A stretch of 64,000 bases of DNA from Myripristis murdjan. Lineage: Eukaryota > Chordata > Actinopteri > Holocentriformes > Holocentridae. The notes under the pieces are model-generated. The model worked only from the letters and a program-made list of their open reading frames with translations. It had not been told where the DNA came from and did not search any database. Position numbers and translations under genes: made by a program. Positions within the stretch are counted from its first letter, which is position 1. Each line of letters starts with the position of its first letter. Location: positions 12,175,890-12,239,889 of the forward strand of contig NC_043986.1 of NCBI RefSeq assembly GCF_902150065.1. The letters are read 5' to 3'. Below, in pieces: positions 25,433-38,501 of the stretch.

Positions 25433-28400
25433 ATGCAGGGCAGTGAAGACAGCGAGGAAGGTACAGCGATTAATCTCACTTCTATACAGCTGACAGTTTT
25501 CATAGAAATGCCCACAACTTGGACAATGAGTGAAGTTCACCTGGGCCGTGTCTCCTTCACAGAAACCAGTCAGGAGGAGCCGCCGGTCCCAATGTGGAAT
25601 GACCTGTCCATTGTGGAGCGAGTAGGACTCAACAGGTAATGCAGTGTTTGGTGTTTATGGAGGACTTATTATTTATTATGCAGTATCTCACTGTCATGCA
25701 GGCAATAATATTTGTTGAATGATCTAATTCGATTTGACCTTTTATGAAGCTTTCAATCCCATTTCCTCCTGACAGCGTTGAGATGTCAGAGGAAGCTCTG
25801 GAGGTAAGACTGTCCACTCCTCATTTACCATGATATCGCAGGATTAGACGCTGCTGCTCAAACTGTCTTACACTGTTGTTTTTTATAATCCAACTATCTG
25901 CTCTCCTCCCCTAAGGCTGCCTTCTCTCAGATTTCCCTGGCCTTCTGCTGTGACCAGTATACCCTGAAACAGAGGCTGCAGGCTGAGGAGCACGCCCGCA
26001 ACCTGGCAGAGGAGAACATCCAGCTGGAGCTGACCAGAGGCAGGGAGACGCTGGAGGTATGCACAGACAGGAGCGTCCTAGAGCGTCAATATCACTTTTA
26101 CACACTGATTTTTAAACTGAAAACAGACCCATGGCCCAGAGCCTCAACATGAAAAGAAGACTGAAGAAGCAGATTAACTATGTAGCTGCCCTGATAGTCC
26201 ACAGAGATCATCATCATCATCATCATCATCTGCCTTCATTGCTGAGGATTGCTCCTCATTTCCAGCACTGTCAAGTTTAAAATTTTATGTTACTTAATGC
26301 AACAGCATTAAAATCCAATGTCTAAAATGTTAGAAAAAAAAATCAAAGTATCAATTTTGAGAGTTTGTTGCCATAAAAGACCCAAGAGACTAAGAAAATG
26401 AAGTGGACAAACTATACTGAATGATGCTGATGAGTAATTTGTGAACTTTCATGCCAAGTTTTGTAATTTTAATACTGAGGTCTGTTTTAAGTAATAATCA
26501 GCCTAATTATAAAATAACGCTGATCTACTAGGTAATGCTAATCGGTTGCAAAGTTCAAATGAAATAATATAGAAAAATGTTCATTTAATACTCATCACTT
26601 AATAAATCTTTATTCTTGTTCATTAGTGAGTTTGAATAAGAGAATAGGTTTTCTGTGGAAGAACCATTTCAGATATTATTTAGTGTGACAATGTAGAAAG
26701 AGGATGGCACCCAATGAGAGAAGTTATTTTTTCTTCTTTAAGAGCCTGAATTCATTGTTACAGTGTCAAAGGGCTTTACAGGTCCACACTCTTAAAAAAA
26801 AAAAAAAAAAAAACACACCCTGACCTGAACCCTCATAACCCCTATCAGATTATGCATTTTTGTTAATATGCCAGAGGTATGGACATTCTTCTTCTTGTTG
26901 AAGGAACATGGAGCTGTTTGCAGTTTGAAAATATATGAAAATATATATGTATACAAGAAGGAATACAGGGCCTCAGGGGAACATACATCAGCACCTTGGG
27001 GACAGAGATACGCTCCATTGAGAGCAGTGAAACGGTGTTGGTTTGTGTGTGTCTCCAGGCACTGAAAGCTCTCTGTCTGGACAGTAAACGCAACAAAATC
27101 CTCCAGAAGCTGGAGCTGTGTCTGGACATCCTTGGTGGGACGGTAGAACGAATCTCCAGCACAGCTGAGGTGTTGGGAGCTGTGCACCAGGTACAGCAGA
27201 CACACTGATTTAATACTGTTCTTATTTACTGAATACTACTTATACGCTTCATTTATCTTCAGTATCCATGCTCAGTGAGTGTATTCTCTCTGTTTGTGGC
27301 AGGAGGCACGTGTGAGCCGGGCAGTGGAGCTGATGGTGGCTCACGTGGAGAATCTGAAGAAGCGTCACGACAGAGACATGGCCGAGCTGGAGGAGACCAA
27401 GAGGCTGATCCAGCACGGCTCCCACAGGAGCCTCATCGAGCCCGGAGACTTCCCAGGTCATTCATGTGCTCTCCTGTTGCACGGTGACATTCATATTGTT
27501 CTGCTTTCCTCTTCCCTTTTTGCCTGACCGCTGGATGTCTTATTGCAGATATGGAGGAGAGTGAACCCAAAAAGAAGGACAGGAAAAACTCTCAGCAGGT
27601 GCACAGATATCTGGCTTATTGTACCTTGTTATTTCTACGCTACACCTTCTTAATCACTTTAACCCACCACATTGTGTTCTTTCCTTTTTTTCTATTAGTA
27701 CAATGGCCGTCACAGGGTCAGCATATCAGTCATCTCCAACCAATCTCAGGTAGGAAGGCTCCCTGCGTAAACTCCCTTTTTCTCTTCTCATGTGATTATC
27801 CAGATAGCTAAAAGGGTGTCGGGTCTTTTTGTCTCTCCAGCAGAGGAGAAAGCGAGACTTGAAGAGGCAGGTAGAGAGCATCAACAAGACGGCCCTCACC
27901 CCAAGTCTATCACCAACCCCGAGCACAGAGTCCAGCTGCTCCATCATGACCAAGGAGGAGAGTTACTCACTGCATGACAGGTAATGTTCCTCCACATAAT
28001 AATGTTATGAATCAACATGTGTGCATTACTAATAGTCTTTTTCTTCTGGGTACAAAGACCACCTCTCAAGCCAGATGAAGCCCCGTCAGATGTTTTGGGC
28101 GTCCAGCCTCCACCGGAGCCCTCTCCCACCCCCAACCCAGAGAGTCTCCCACCCTCTGCAGCGGACGTGGCCATCGGGAAGATACAAAACAAAAAGTATG
28201 AGAATGGAAATACTCGTAACTTTGTGTTGTATTGCATTTTAAAGTTAAATTGTAGGCTAATGCATCGGAGAATTTACATGTTTGTTGCAGTTCTCCTCTG
28301 GATACCCTGCGGCACAGACACAAGAGCAAAACCACACTGTCGAAGAAAAAGGCAGACAAGGATAAAAAGGGCGCACATGTTTATCAGCAGTTTCCCATGG

Positions 28401-28640
28401 ACACGTAAGTCAAAATGTGTTTTTGAAAAGAGAAAGTGTAGTGATAATCTTGATGATGATTCCTGTTGATAAAGCTGCATGACTTCTCTCTTCAGGTGTG
28501 GGTCATTGTTGAGGCAACGCCCTGTGGCTCATTGGCTGCATGACTGTCACTGGGCTCTCCACTGCATCTACCTCCTGGTGCTCCTCTGTGTCTTGACATT
28601 CACCTACTTCTTATGGAAGCTTTATGGCCGTGCACTTTAG
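25433..28640 (+). CDS. IRAG/LRMP (Jaw1, MRVI1) family tail-anchored coiled-coil protein
   Basis: Family members (IRAG1/MRVI1, IRAG2/LRMP) are C-terminal tail-anchored ER/nuclear-envelope proteins that bind IP3 receptors. Exons: 25394-25460 (ATG at 25433), 25563-25635, 25776-25803, 25916-26056, 27059-27190, 27303-27456, 27549-27598, 27699-27749, 27841-27980, 28058-28195, 28291-28404, 28496-28640; from that ATG 397 residues. Visible: WNDLSIVERVGLN, the coiled-coil core AAFSQISLAFCCDQYTLKQR..EEHARNLAEENI, the EVLGAVHQEARVSRAVELM block, a Pro/Ser linker, and a C-terminal membrane anchor (CIYLLVLLCVLTFTYFLW) followed by KLYGRAL. The 25394 exon has a good acceptor and stays open upstream of the ATG, so earlier exons may exist. 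The acceptor at 27838-27843 is a tandem CAGCAG (NAGNAG). Its place beside rpl10a suggests a third family member distinct from IRAG1 and IRAG2, unresolved here. Confidence 0.82.
26207..26230. repeat. (ATC)n microsatellite in irag-like intron
   Basis: About eight ATC units in tandem in the long intron between the exons ending 26056 and starting 27059. That intron otherwise holds AT-rich sequence and an A-run near 26794-26812. Confidence 0.85.
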
Positions 28641-29677
28641 CAATAATCTGTTTAATACAGTTATCAGGACATTGCTCATAACTGACTCATCTGATGATAT
28701 GTAATGATTAATAATGTCTGTATACTCTGTAACTTTACTGTAAACAAAGCGTGAACTCAAACTAAAATCCCTGGCCATCTGGCGTACTCTTTGTATGTGT
28801 ACACAATATATTTTGATTTAACACTTGAGCCTGTCCATCTTTGCTTTGAATCACTTGGTGTTCTGTTGTCTCACAAATAGCCTTGGAAGTAGATTAACTA
28901 ATACCCATTCGACAAACTTAATAGTCATAAAAAAGTGTTTTTTATTATAAATATACAAACAGTATCAAAACTGATACAATCACTTGGTTAGTAACACAAC
29001 ACCATACTGCAGTGAAAACATTCAATAAACCACTTTGCTACTAAAGGCATCAGGGATTAATACAAAAATTAATAGTACGGGTTAGGATTCAGCTTACTTC
29101 ACGCTGTCATGGCTCTAGAGCTGTTTTTTTTTTTTTTTAATTACACATTAAAAAAGTGAAATGCATTTCAAAAGTATATTAGGGGATTTTAGTGATAACT
29201 CTATGCTACAAATTAAACATTTTAAATAGATAAATATAGCACTGAAAGAATTATATTAATGGCAAAACTTCTGGAACATATGAAAACTAGGTGAACTTAA
29301 TGTGCAAATATGTGCCAGCCACCAAGGTCCTTGAAACTACAGCGAGTGTGCTGACGATAATCTACATGACACCGTAAGGGAATTTTCTGAAAGTCAATTC
29401 ATCTAAGAAAACTCAGAAAAATCAATTTAGAAGGCTTTTCAAAATAAATACATGGGCAAACCACTTTACATACATTTTTAAATTAAAAAAGTGTGAGAGA
29501 GGTGCTTATAAATGTACCAATAGGTCCAGGTTTTCTGTATTCTGTCAAGGACAGCATCACACCTCTACGGCCATACAATCTCACAGAGAGCCTGTTCACT
29601 TAATAAATACAGAGATAAATAAAAAAGGAATATGTATATATCCTACTAAATATGCTGAAGACTGGTAGCTTCCTTGG
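28641..29677. other. convergent 3' ends of irag-like (+) and inava-like (-)
   Basis: Only 1,037 bases separate the two stop codons. A + strand AATAAA at 29024-29029 and a - strand AATAAA at 28941-28946 (TTTATT on +) are placed past each other, so the two 3' UTRs may overlap as antisense. No other gene was seen. Confidence 0.5.
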
Positions 29678-32278
29678 CTACACCTGGCTCACTATTTCAG
29701 CGTCCTCTTCAACATACCACTGCACCGGGGTCCCATCTGCCGCCCTCTGCAGAATCACATTTCCAGAACCCTGAGGAACAAAGTTGATAATGTGTTAATA
29801 TTTTTTCAAAAACTCCATGATATATTCAATTGTTCTATTTTTAAAGGAAATATATAGATATGTTCCCACTTAGTTCTAGTATAATCTATCCATCTAGATT
29901 GATTCTGTGTGATTTGGGGAGGTTTACAGTCTGCCGTGATGTACCTGGTCTCCTGTCAGCCCAATATAGTGGGGCAGGATGGGTATCGTGTTGTGGAGCT
30001 CAAACCAAGTTACATGTGAAAACCTCAGCAGCCTCAAGGGTGAAAACTTTAACTGGGAACTATTTCCTGACTAAGAACATTGGCAAACTATATCTACCTT
30101 CAATTTGTACTAATTGTGGGTGGATGGATATAGTTTGTCAGAGTTCTTTAGCATGAAATAGTTCCCCTAACCCAGGTCCGGTGGAATATGTCAGGTATCT
30201 ACATCATTGTTTTTGGAAAGCACTGTTGCTGTTAAGTTTTTCACATGTAACGCTTTGATTATTTGTGCTCCCCAACACAATACCCATTCAGTCCCACTGT
30301 GCTGGGGACAGGAAAGTTTACAGCAAATCACATAGATACTATCTGCACAAATAGACTGCAGTAAGGGTAAGTGGGAAAATACTTTTTTTATATTTTGGGT
30401 GAAATGTTCTTTTAAATTTATTAAGTGAAGGAGTCAGGTGGTGTACTGTAATGTGTATATGGTGAGGTCTGTTGTTGGGCCATACCAACCTGTTTATAAG
30501 GCGGCAGATGAGGTGACGTAGGGCTCTTTACGCTGTAGGAGCCCTGGGGTTCCACAGAGCTTGAACGCGACTTCTGGAGCTGATTCCTCTGGTGCCACGA
30601 CTTCAACTCCTCCGACACAATCTCCCTGGGCATCAGCCGGGTGGCATGGTTGGGGTACTCCTTCAGTGAAGGTGTCCGGACCAGTCTGGTATAGGGAGGA
30701 GGGGGCTTCAGCATCCTCCTGGGGGACGATGCCCCTTCTTGCCACTGTCTTTGATGGAGGTTGCGAGCAACAGGGGGAGGGGGAGATACGTAACACTTCC
30801 CCATGTCCAGGTCCAGAGGGGAAAGAGGGCGTTCCTCTGCCATGGCCCTGCTGTAGCTGGGGCCGGCCTGGGACTGATTGTTGTTCTTGTGTGCACTAGG
30901 GCTGGGGAAGCTGGAGAGCCCTTTATTCTGGCCTCCAAAGCGGAATCCATAAGGTGGAGGGCAGAGCTTAGGGATCTCGGTGGGCCCATCCCTGCAGGGG
31001 GAACTGGTGTAGGAGGAGGCAGAGTGCTCAGAGCTGCTGTCCTCAGAGCTGGACTGGTACAGCCGCCGTGGGGAATATTCTGGAGAATGCACCATGAAAT
31101 CAGCCACACAGCGGCGCTGGGGCAGCCTGGTGCGCCCCCGGTTGTTCTCCGAACTGAGTCTCTCCATGTCAGCAGCTGGCTTACCTTTGGGAAGTCTGAG
31201 AAGAAAATATGACAAGTTACAATACGTAATTCATCAAATCCTAAAATTATAGCTTACATGTGTTATGTCATGATCTTCATGCATTAAAACTACAGGATGG
31301 AACTTTCCAGTTCTGTATAATGTCTCTCTCTCTCTCTCTCTCTCTTCTGGCATTGAATTAATTGCTGCTTAAAAAGCACACGGCCAGGTTTCTTTCAATC
31401 TTCACATGCAAAAAAAAAAACAGGAGGAAAAAAAGCCTTTGAGTGTCATGGAAATGAAAGACAAGGCAATTAGCCGTGCTATAATTTTAAGCTGGACTAT
31501 CACTGTGTGAACCCTGAAGATTCTGTAGTATAGCTTGATCTGTAAATATGTCTAGCATATTTTAGGAATTCTTTGTTACCTGAAAGACTGGGAGTACTGT
31601 CGGCGTACATGTAGCTCTGGGGTGGAGGGGGCGCTGCTGGAGTGGGTGTGACGTAGGGCCAAGCTTTTGATGAACTGCGAGGGAAGAACCCTGCTGTCTG
31701 CACACACCGGGGTTCCCACTGGACTACTGCACACAGCAGAGACAGGAGGGATGTCATGAGACATGCAATACCATTAGGTGTTCAGTGCAATGTTTTCAAA
31801 CTCTGAGGACAGCTACCTGGACCTGCTGCTGCATGCAGAGTGAGGTTTTGAGGCTTTCTGATAAGGCTGGTCCAGACTGGACTCTTTCCATGGAGAGTTC
31901 TGAATGGGAGAGCGCTCGTACTCCACACTGGTCTGGTTTGACGACTGCAGTGGTGACTGGAGGGACTTGGCGGACAGCTGGAGGGGGTCTGAACAGGAAG
32001 TGCCCAGTGGCGGAGGAGAGAGAGGGGTAGAGGAGTCCATGTCTGTGGATTGTCAGAGGGAACAAACGGTCACTGTGAGCCCTTCTGTTCAAGAGCACTT
32101 CAGAATCAGAGTCAGAAATACTTCATTGATCCCCGAGGGAAAATTGGGTAAGCTGCAGTTGCTCAAATTCCCCAGAGAAAAAAATATATAAACATAAGTG
32201 AAATTATAAGAAATAGAAAAGGAAATCAGAAATATAAAAATATGAGCATTAGAAATTTGTAAAAAAAAATAAAAAATT

Positions 32279-32309
<31 letters not shown>

Positions 32310-34238
32310 TATGTAAAAATATGTACGTTAATCCTATTTTTTGCATTAATCCTTATTTTAAAAAAAAAAAAAAAGTGCAATCAGCAGAGCAGACACTTGA
32401 TAACACACTTGATGTCACAGGGCTGGAACCTGGCTGAAGGATCATCACGCCGCCCCAAAACACATCTACTACACACTTAACATATATCTCAAGTAAATAC
32501 ATATCCATATCAAAACAAGCCTATTACAGAGTAATGAATGCGGTTCAAAGACAAGATGAATTTAGCTGGTTGTCACTCACCATCATCCAGAGCGACCACA
32601 TCAGACAGGGAGCTGTCATCAGACATGCATAAATCTGGGCAGAGAGGGAACATTTTAAAAGAGAGTCCTTTATCAAATCCCACTACTTATGAGTTATGAG
32701 GATTTATTTATTATTGTATTATTTTATTTATGAGACCATTTATGAGACCATTTATTCATGGGCTCATATATATTGGCCCATTTATTTGTGAGCCAATTTA
32801 TGAGCCTGCTGCAGAGCACAGTTTGGCCTGAAGAGTGCAGCAGGATCACTTACCTTTGCTTTGGTTGGTGGGGGTTATGGTGCGTGGGGAAGTACACTCG
32901 CTCCTGATCTTGTGCTGGCACAAAGCCTCCTGTAGCTCCTTCACTTTCCTCTCCTCCCTCTTGCACTGCTGCAGCCGGCTCTTCTTCTGGGGTTTACTGA
33001 GGTTCTCCTCCAGGGAGAGTCTCCGAGCTGCCTCATAAATCTGGCGCTGAAGAGCCAGGTCAGCTTCAAGAGCTTTCAACTCTGAATCCTACAGAAAGGC
33101 AGAGTTTCCACATTATATTGTAATCTTAAATTTTTTTAATAAATACATTTTTTTTTCCTTTTTTCACCATCTAATTATCTTTACAAATGGGGAAGACAAC
33201 ACAGTAAAACTGATGATGATTTGTACCTCTCCATCCTGATGGATCAGACCTTCATCCAGCTTGAATGCAGCACCTATCCTCCTTCGAACCCGGGGGGGCT
33301 TCTCATTTGGCATCAGAGGATAGTCTGAGGGCAGTGTACCAGTCAGCTCCTGTGAAGATAAAACCCATGGTCAGATCTCCAGGCCATTTCAGACAGGAAA
33401 CCCTCATGGACATTCATTCTGACTACTACACACTAACTTTTTCTTTTACAAGCACTATGATGGCTCTTATGGCTAATTAAAATACAGAAGAAGAAGAATA
33501 TCTGGTAGCATATGCTATGCAGATGAACATCTAAGAGGTACTCACTGCCTCTCTGATGCAGAGCTTTCTGAGCTCCAGCAGGCAGAGCTCCAGTCGGTCC
33601 TCCAGGGACTGGTGCTTTAGCTTCAGGGCCCTGGTGTGGATGGTCAGGTCCTTCACTGGGGATGTGGGGCTATCTGGACCTGCAGCACAAACAGAGATCA
33701 TCAGCTCAACCTGTTAATCATCATAATCTGCAGCAGCCTCTCTGCTCTGATCATGAAACATAATTTACTATGCAAAGATTTGCATCTGCACTAAGGCTTC
33801 ACGACATACAAAAATATATTATACATCAGTTATTTTCCCCAAATATTCCAGTTATAACTTATGTGTACTCGGCTTTCTGGTTTTTACATGATTTCTTAAT
33901 TGGTGCTTAAGAATGTTAAAATTGAAAGTGGGCTGAGAATGAGATGTGGTTAGGATGTGTTTTCACATTAAACAACATTAACCATTAACATTTTTGTTCA
34001 ATGCAATTTCTTCCTCTGCTGGAAATTACAGGGTTTGATATTGTGATTTTCCTTATTTTTCTACTGATCATGGAGCCCTAAACTGTACCTAAAGTTTGTG
34101 GAGGTAAGTTCCTGTGTTGCTAAATGATAATGTGTTAACATTTGTGGTATTAGTATTTGAAATGGTTTTCTTACCAGAGTGTAAGATAATCCCACTGTCA
34201 GTGTCACTGATCTCCTCTTTACTCTCAACAGCTGTCAT
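29678..34238 (-). CDS. INAVA-like protein (CUPID/DUF3338 domain)
   Basis: INAVA (C1orf106) binds cytohesins through its N-terminal CUPID domain and supports epithelial junctions and innate signalling; the same domain occurs in FRMD4A/B and CCDC120. Exons in transcript order (minus strand): 34238-34175, 33679-33546, 33349-33227, 33088-32854, 32634-32581, 32042-31817, 31726-31580, 31195-30490, 29770-29678, giving 593 residues in phase. Visible: ISDTDSGIILHSGPDSPTSP and the two-helix LELCLLELRKLCIREAELTG, then RRRIGAAFKLDEG (CUPID, about 10-185), the DDSSLSDVVALDD stretch, IQNSPWKESSLDQPY, LVRTPSLKEYPN..VSEELKSWHQR, and a final DGTPVQWYVEEDAEIVSQV that closely matches the human INAVA C-terminus. 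The start ATG (34236-34238) is the first in-frame ATG in the exon; the exon remains open for 11 codons upstream. Whether this is the orthologue or a fish duplicate of human INAVA cannot be told. Confidence 0.88.
31321..31346. repeat. (TC)n microsatellite
   Basis: Alternating TC in an inava-like intron. Simple sequence. Confidence 0.85.
32095..32165. repeat. teleost interspersed repeat fragment
   Basis: Contains CTTCATTGATCCCCGAGGG, nearly the same as CTTTATTGATCCCCAAGGGG at about 47197-47216. Both are preceded by CAGAATCAGA-type sequence and followed by GAAAATTGG or GAAATTGG and a GCAGTTGCTCA / CAGCTGCTCA stretch. I know this string as widespread in teleost genomes and take it as a retroposon fragment; the exact family is not certain. 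An (AT)n tract follows at 32279-32304. Confidence 0.55.
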
Positions 34239-34271
34239 CTTTGCTATTTCTTCAAAGGCCTCTTGAAATAC

Positions 34272-37200
34272 CTGTAAAAATAAAAATAAAAATAAAAATA
34301 AAAACAGTTTGGTCAGATGAAGAAAACTCAGCATGATCAGCAGAAAAGATCAAAATTCTTGTTCTTTTTTTCCTACCAAATTACTTCACTCATGCTTGCC
34401 TCTCCTCCTTTCTGCAACAAAAGTAAATCAATGGCGAGTGTCCTTTCACACACACACGCAGCTCTCCATCTCCCTCCTCCCTCCTCCCTGCTCCTCCATC
34501 ACAAAAGGCAGCGGCCCCCACGCTTGACTCGGCACATGTTCGGGGGTTAATCTGAATCAGGGTGCCATGGTGACGGGGTACAGCGCGGCTGGCTAGGGGA
34601 GTGTGTCGCCATGAGGCGTGTCAGAGGGCGTTTAAAGAGCCCAGACCCCAAAAAAGAAAGCAGATGGCAGCGGGAATTACCCCTCTCTTGGACTGCACCT
34701 GTTCCCCCCACGCGCCCCTCCCTCAGCTCCTATTCAACCAGTGTCCAGAAAACCCTCCAGGGGCTTTGAAGTGGAAGAATGTCTCAATGCTGCGCTTGTC
34801 CACGCAGCATCAGCTCACAAGGTCCCTGCTGATTCCTGTGCCACATTCATTAAAACACATTCATAAACAAGAAAGCACAACTCATTTTTATGGCCCGCTC
34901 TGCTCCACTGCGGTTCTATACTGAGCATCTGTCTGACAGTAAACAAAAACGTAGTGGGAAGAGACAGACAACAACAGAAAAAGAAAAAAACAATCACACA
35001 AACAAATTGGAGGAACCGTTAAGAGATAAGTTGAGGCTAATTTGTTTAAAATCAGGTCAATGGGTCCATGACTTGGATGAGAAAATCGCCTAAGGATAAA
35101 ACAGAACTTTCTGGAAAATGCCGTCTTTGTTTTCTCTCTTGTCTTTTTAAGTCAGTTAATTTATTGTCTATCTCACATGTCTGCCATAAGCCAAGACCTT
35201 TCCTAAAACATTTCAGCAGATCACAAGAGACTACTTTACGGCCGCTAACGTGATTAGAGAATATCATTAGATTGCCTTGTTTCAGTGTCACACATGCATG
35301 AAACCACGGTTCATAACTTGGACACAACCGCTGGAGCAGCTAACAGCTCTCAGCATTCATATCATGTAAAAACCAGTTCAGTGTGTGGCAGTAAACAGTA
35401 AACGCTGCTTTATTAGTCAGTATTTCTGAGGCAAGAGGATCTGTCCACATGCACACATAAAATTACGGCATGTGTGTGTTAGCAAGGCTGTGTTTAATCC
35501 TCAGCTCCTGTCTCATGCTCTGTGTTTAGAGATGGGTATCAGGCCTTTTCCTGTAGGGACCAGGAAGACACAGCGCCCGTGTGGATGAGAGCCTCCTTTG
35601 ACAGGATGTTATTGTGTTGATCCCATAGGTCTGGCCCATTCACCACGGTAACTCATGTGAACTGATGCAGCTTTGGGCACACAGTAGCACAATGAGGAAC
35701 AGGCAGCCTGAACTGAGCACCACTGCTTAGTGAAAACACTGCAACAAAGGGCCTGGATCCACCAACCAGGCTCAGTAATCTGCTGTGGGCGCAATATCTG
35801 CTGACACTTCTGGCTTGAGCCGAGCAGCGATGTCAGGTCAGCGATGGACCAATATTGAGACAAGGCTGCAGCAAGAGGGGGAGAGGAACAGTGCTGAGTT
35901 AGTGCGCAAGGTAGGGGCCTGCACAGGGAGTGAACTACACTCTCGCTGCCCTGCACCAAGCTAAAACTAAAGACGTCAACAGGAATTCAGCCTGGTAATC
36001 AGAGACAGGCTGGGTAATGTGGGATTTACCCACTTACACCCCATAACTCTCTGAAGACTTTCACAATGTCTGTGGTCAGAGGTCTAGCCTGAGTAAGTGG
36101 GTGGGTTCGGGTAAAACATAAAATCTCACTTGAAGTTGCATCTTATTACCAATAAATTGACACCATTTGCCATGGCCTTTACAAGATGTGGAGTCACTGA
36201 CTCACAGTATTTGGTGGAGCAAAAAAAAAAAGTAATACTTTTTGATTGTGTGTAAGAGGATTGGTGATTCATTTCCTGAAGAAGTAACTGCTGATAACAG
36301 TCTGCACCGGATGGAAGTACCTTAATTGCTCTTGTCAAAATATGCTAATTGCAAACCATGTGATCACAGCTAATGGCAACTATCTGTGCACGTGTCAGGG
36401 ATGGCAGTTGACCGTTCCACCCATCCTCACTGCTCACCGGACCGTGAAAACGTAACATCTACGGAAGTGGGTGTTTATAGCAGGAGATTATGATGTGGAT
36501 TCACTGTCTCCCAGACTTCCCCACCACCCTTTCCCATGAGCCTTTGGAGTTGTGATCTCCTGGAATGCCGCCACCACCGTGCTCATTACCACTGTGGTCG
36601 GCCCTGGAATTACCAACGGGGACCAGCCTAGCCTAGGAAACAGTGAGGGATGCCTGAAACCAGACCGAGGCCTATTCGAAGCCTGTAATTAAGATTCTCA
36701 AGTGAATGCTGATACTATGGAAGAAACCAAACGACTTTACAGCATGCCTTATTTCAGAGTCTGATGAAAAGCCAAAATCCATTCAGCAAAATGAATCCAT
36801 TCTGTACACAATGTGGGCTGCTGGAAGAAAAGTGAATCAATGTGGGGGAGCACTGAGAGAGAAGAGAGAAAAAAATGAAGTGTTGTATTACAAAGCACGT
36901 CACTGGAGTCAGATCATGGCTTGAAGAAGTAGTGCTAAGTCAGGAAGCTCCACGCACAGCAGCAAACTGCAGACATAATGGTGTGACAACATTAACACCA
37001 GGCTCAAAAGTCACAGTGATTAAAAGACTTAATGCGTTGGCATCCACCCAGCAGCCTTTTTCTTTTGCCAGCTTTCACTCAGATCACAACTGTAACCTCG
37101 TACAGAGGTCTTAGTTTTCCAATAGAGACAATACAATGGTAATAAGCACCATACCAGCCTGCTAACCAGTCAGTGGAGGCCATATGCTGGCCAGACACAC

Positions 37201-37537
37201 CAGCTCTGTTACAGGCCAAAAGACAACATAAATACAGAGGGCAAGAAGAGATGCTCGATTGTTCTGCAAAAGCTGCAGGGCCAGAGGGGGGGATCATGAC
37301 ACTTTGTCCCTTTGAGTCATCATTCCTAAGGCTGCTGAATGGTCACTGAATGGTCATCCACAGCCATTACCAAGATGAGGGTTTCCTTCACTCTGCAGCG
37401 CCCAGCAAAGTAACACAAAGGTGTTATCTTTAACACCAACAGAGCACCGCATGTCTGTCAACAATGAGGAGCTCAAGACTCTGGTGTTTATTCTGCTGCA
37501 AGAGACACAAACAACTGTCATCAACCAGCGTGTTGCC

Positions 37538-37600
<63 letters not shown>

Positions 37601-38076
37601 AGAGTTCCTGTACCATCAGTATGGAAGCAAGCTTGTCTTTTCTCCAATTTTATGGTAAAGCCCTTAGTGTCAGGAGGGCATGTGACCAAAGTGGCCAACA
37701 CAGTCATCCACCACAGCCTGAATGCTCTGATTTAGTTTTAGTGTTGCTAATTCGGGAATCAGAAAATGCTTAACAAGCACAGTGATGCCGTCCAAAAACT
37801 CAATATGCTATACAAGACAAAAAAAAAGAAGTGAATAATGATAAGCAGTCCTAATTAAAATGAGTTGAATGTGTTTAGATTTGGATGACTACACAGCAGA
37901 TTAATTCAAGTGACGCTTTACGGGATTAAACTTTTGTCAGTTAGCTTGCGATTTAACGGACAAGTCTGAAGTTAACTCCGCGTCAATAATGATGCTGCTA
38001 CCCTCGTGTTTTTTTTTTTTTTTCTTTCTCTGTAGTCCACCATGTTGTTAAATTATGTTAAACCTGCTGAACTTAC
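34272..38076 (-). other. large first intron of the inava-like gene
   Basis: About 3.8 kb between the likely untranslated first exon and the first coding exon. It begins (transcript 3' side) with an (AAAAT)n tract near 34273-34303 and contains the long (AC)n at 37541-37598. No internal exon or recognisable gene was found on either strand; the scattered open frames lack family signatures. Confidence 0.5.
37541..37598. repeat. (AC)n microsatellite
   Basis: Uninterrupted CA dinucleotides for about 58 bases. Confidence 0.95.
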
Positions 38077-38250
38077 CTTCCAGCTCCAGTTGTCCTCTCT
38101 CCTCCTCCAGTCACTCTCTCAGCATCGTCTGCGGCCGCAGTAAAAGTTGTGACTTTCCTCGGTCAGATGTGAGCGCAGCTTTTGGGACATCTGTCTCGGA
38201 CCAAACCATTTTCCTAATAGGGGTGTACAGAAATTTACCTTTGTCCTAAC
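38077..38250 (-). promoter_or_regulatory. probable untranslated first exon and promoter of the inava-like gene, with a uORF
   Basis: On the minus strand a consensus donor (GGAAG|gtaagt, exon boundary 38077) ends a stretch with locally raised CpG. Just inside is an upstream ORF of 32 codons plus stop, ATG at 38209-38207 and TGA at 38113-38111 (begins MVWSETDVPK). Joining this exon to 34271 leaves no in-frame upstream ATG before KMTAVESKEE, which supports 34238 as the start. The exon is placed by its splice site and position only; the transcription start is unknown. Confidence 0.45.
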
Positions 38251-38499
38251 ATAGTTGTTTGATGTTGCGCTTTACTTCGGTGTAATTTAAAAAGCTAGTA
38301 AATCGATGTCTTATCCCTAAAAATATTTAAAAGAAAAAAGTTAACTCTGGAGATTGTATGTAACTTTATTTTTTTCGATCCCCCCCCCGCTTGTTCAACA
38401 TGGTTTGCTCCGACGCTACGCTGCTCTCAGACACGCTCTGCGTATTGATACAGCACGCGACGCGGAGGGGGTTTAATAAAGAAGAGAATGGCTCTCTCT

Positions 38500-38501
<2 letters not shown>

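Noticed and set aside
30561-31212. Long + strand open frames opposite the inava-like large exon
   Set aside because: They are antisense shadows of the 706-base coding exon on the minus strand, which matches INAVA at several conserved blocks; the + frames have no family signature.
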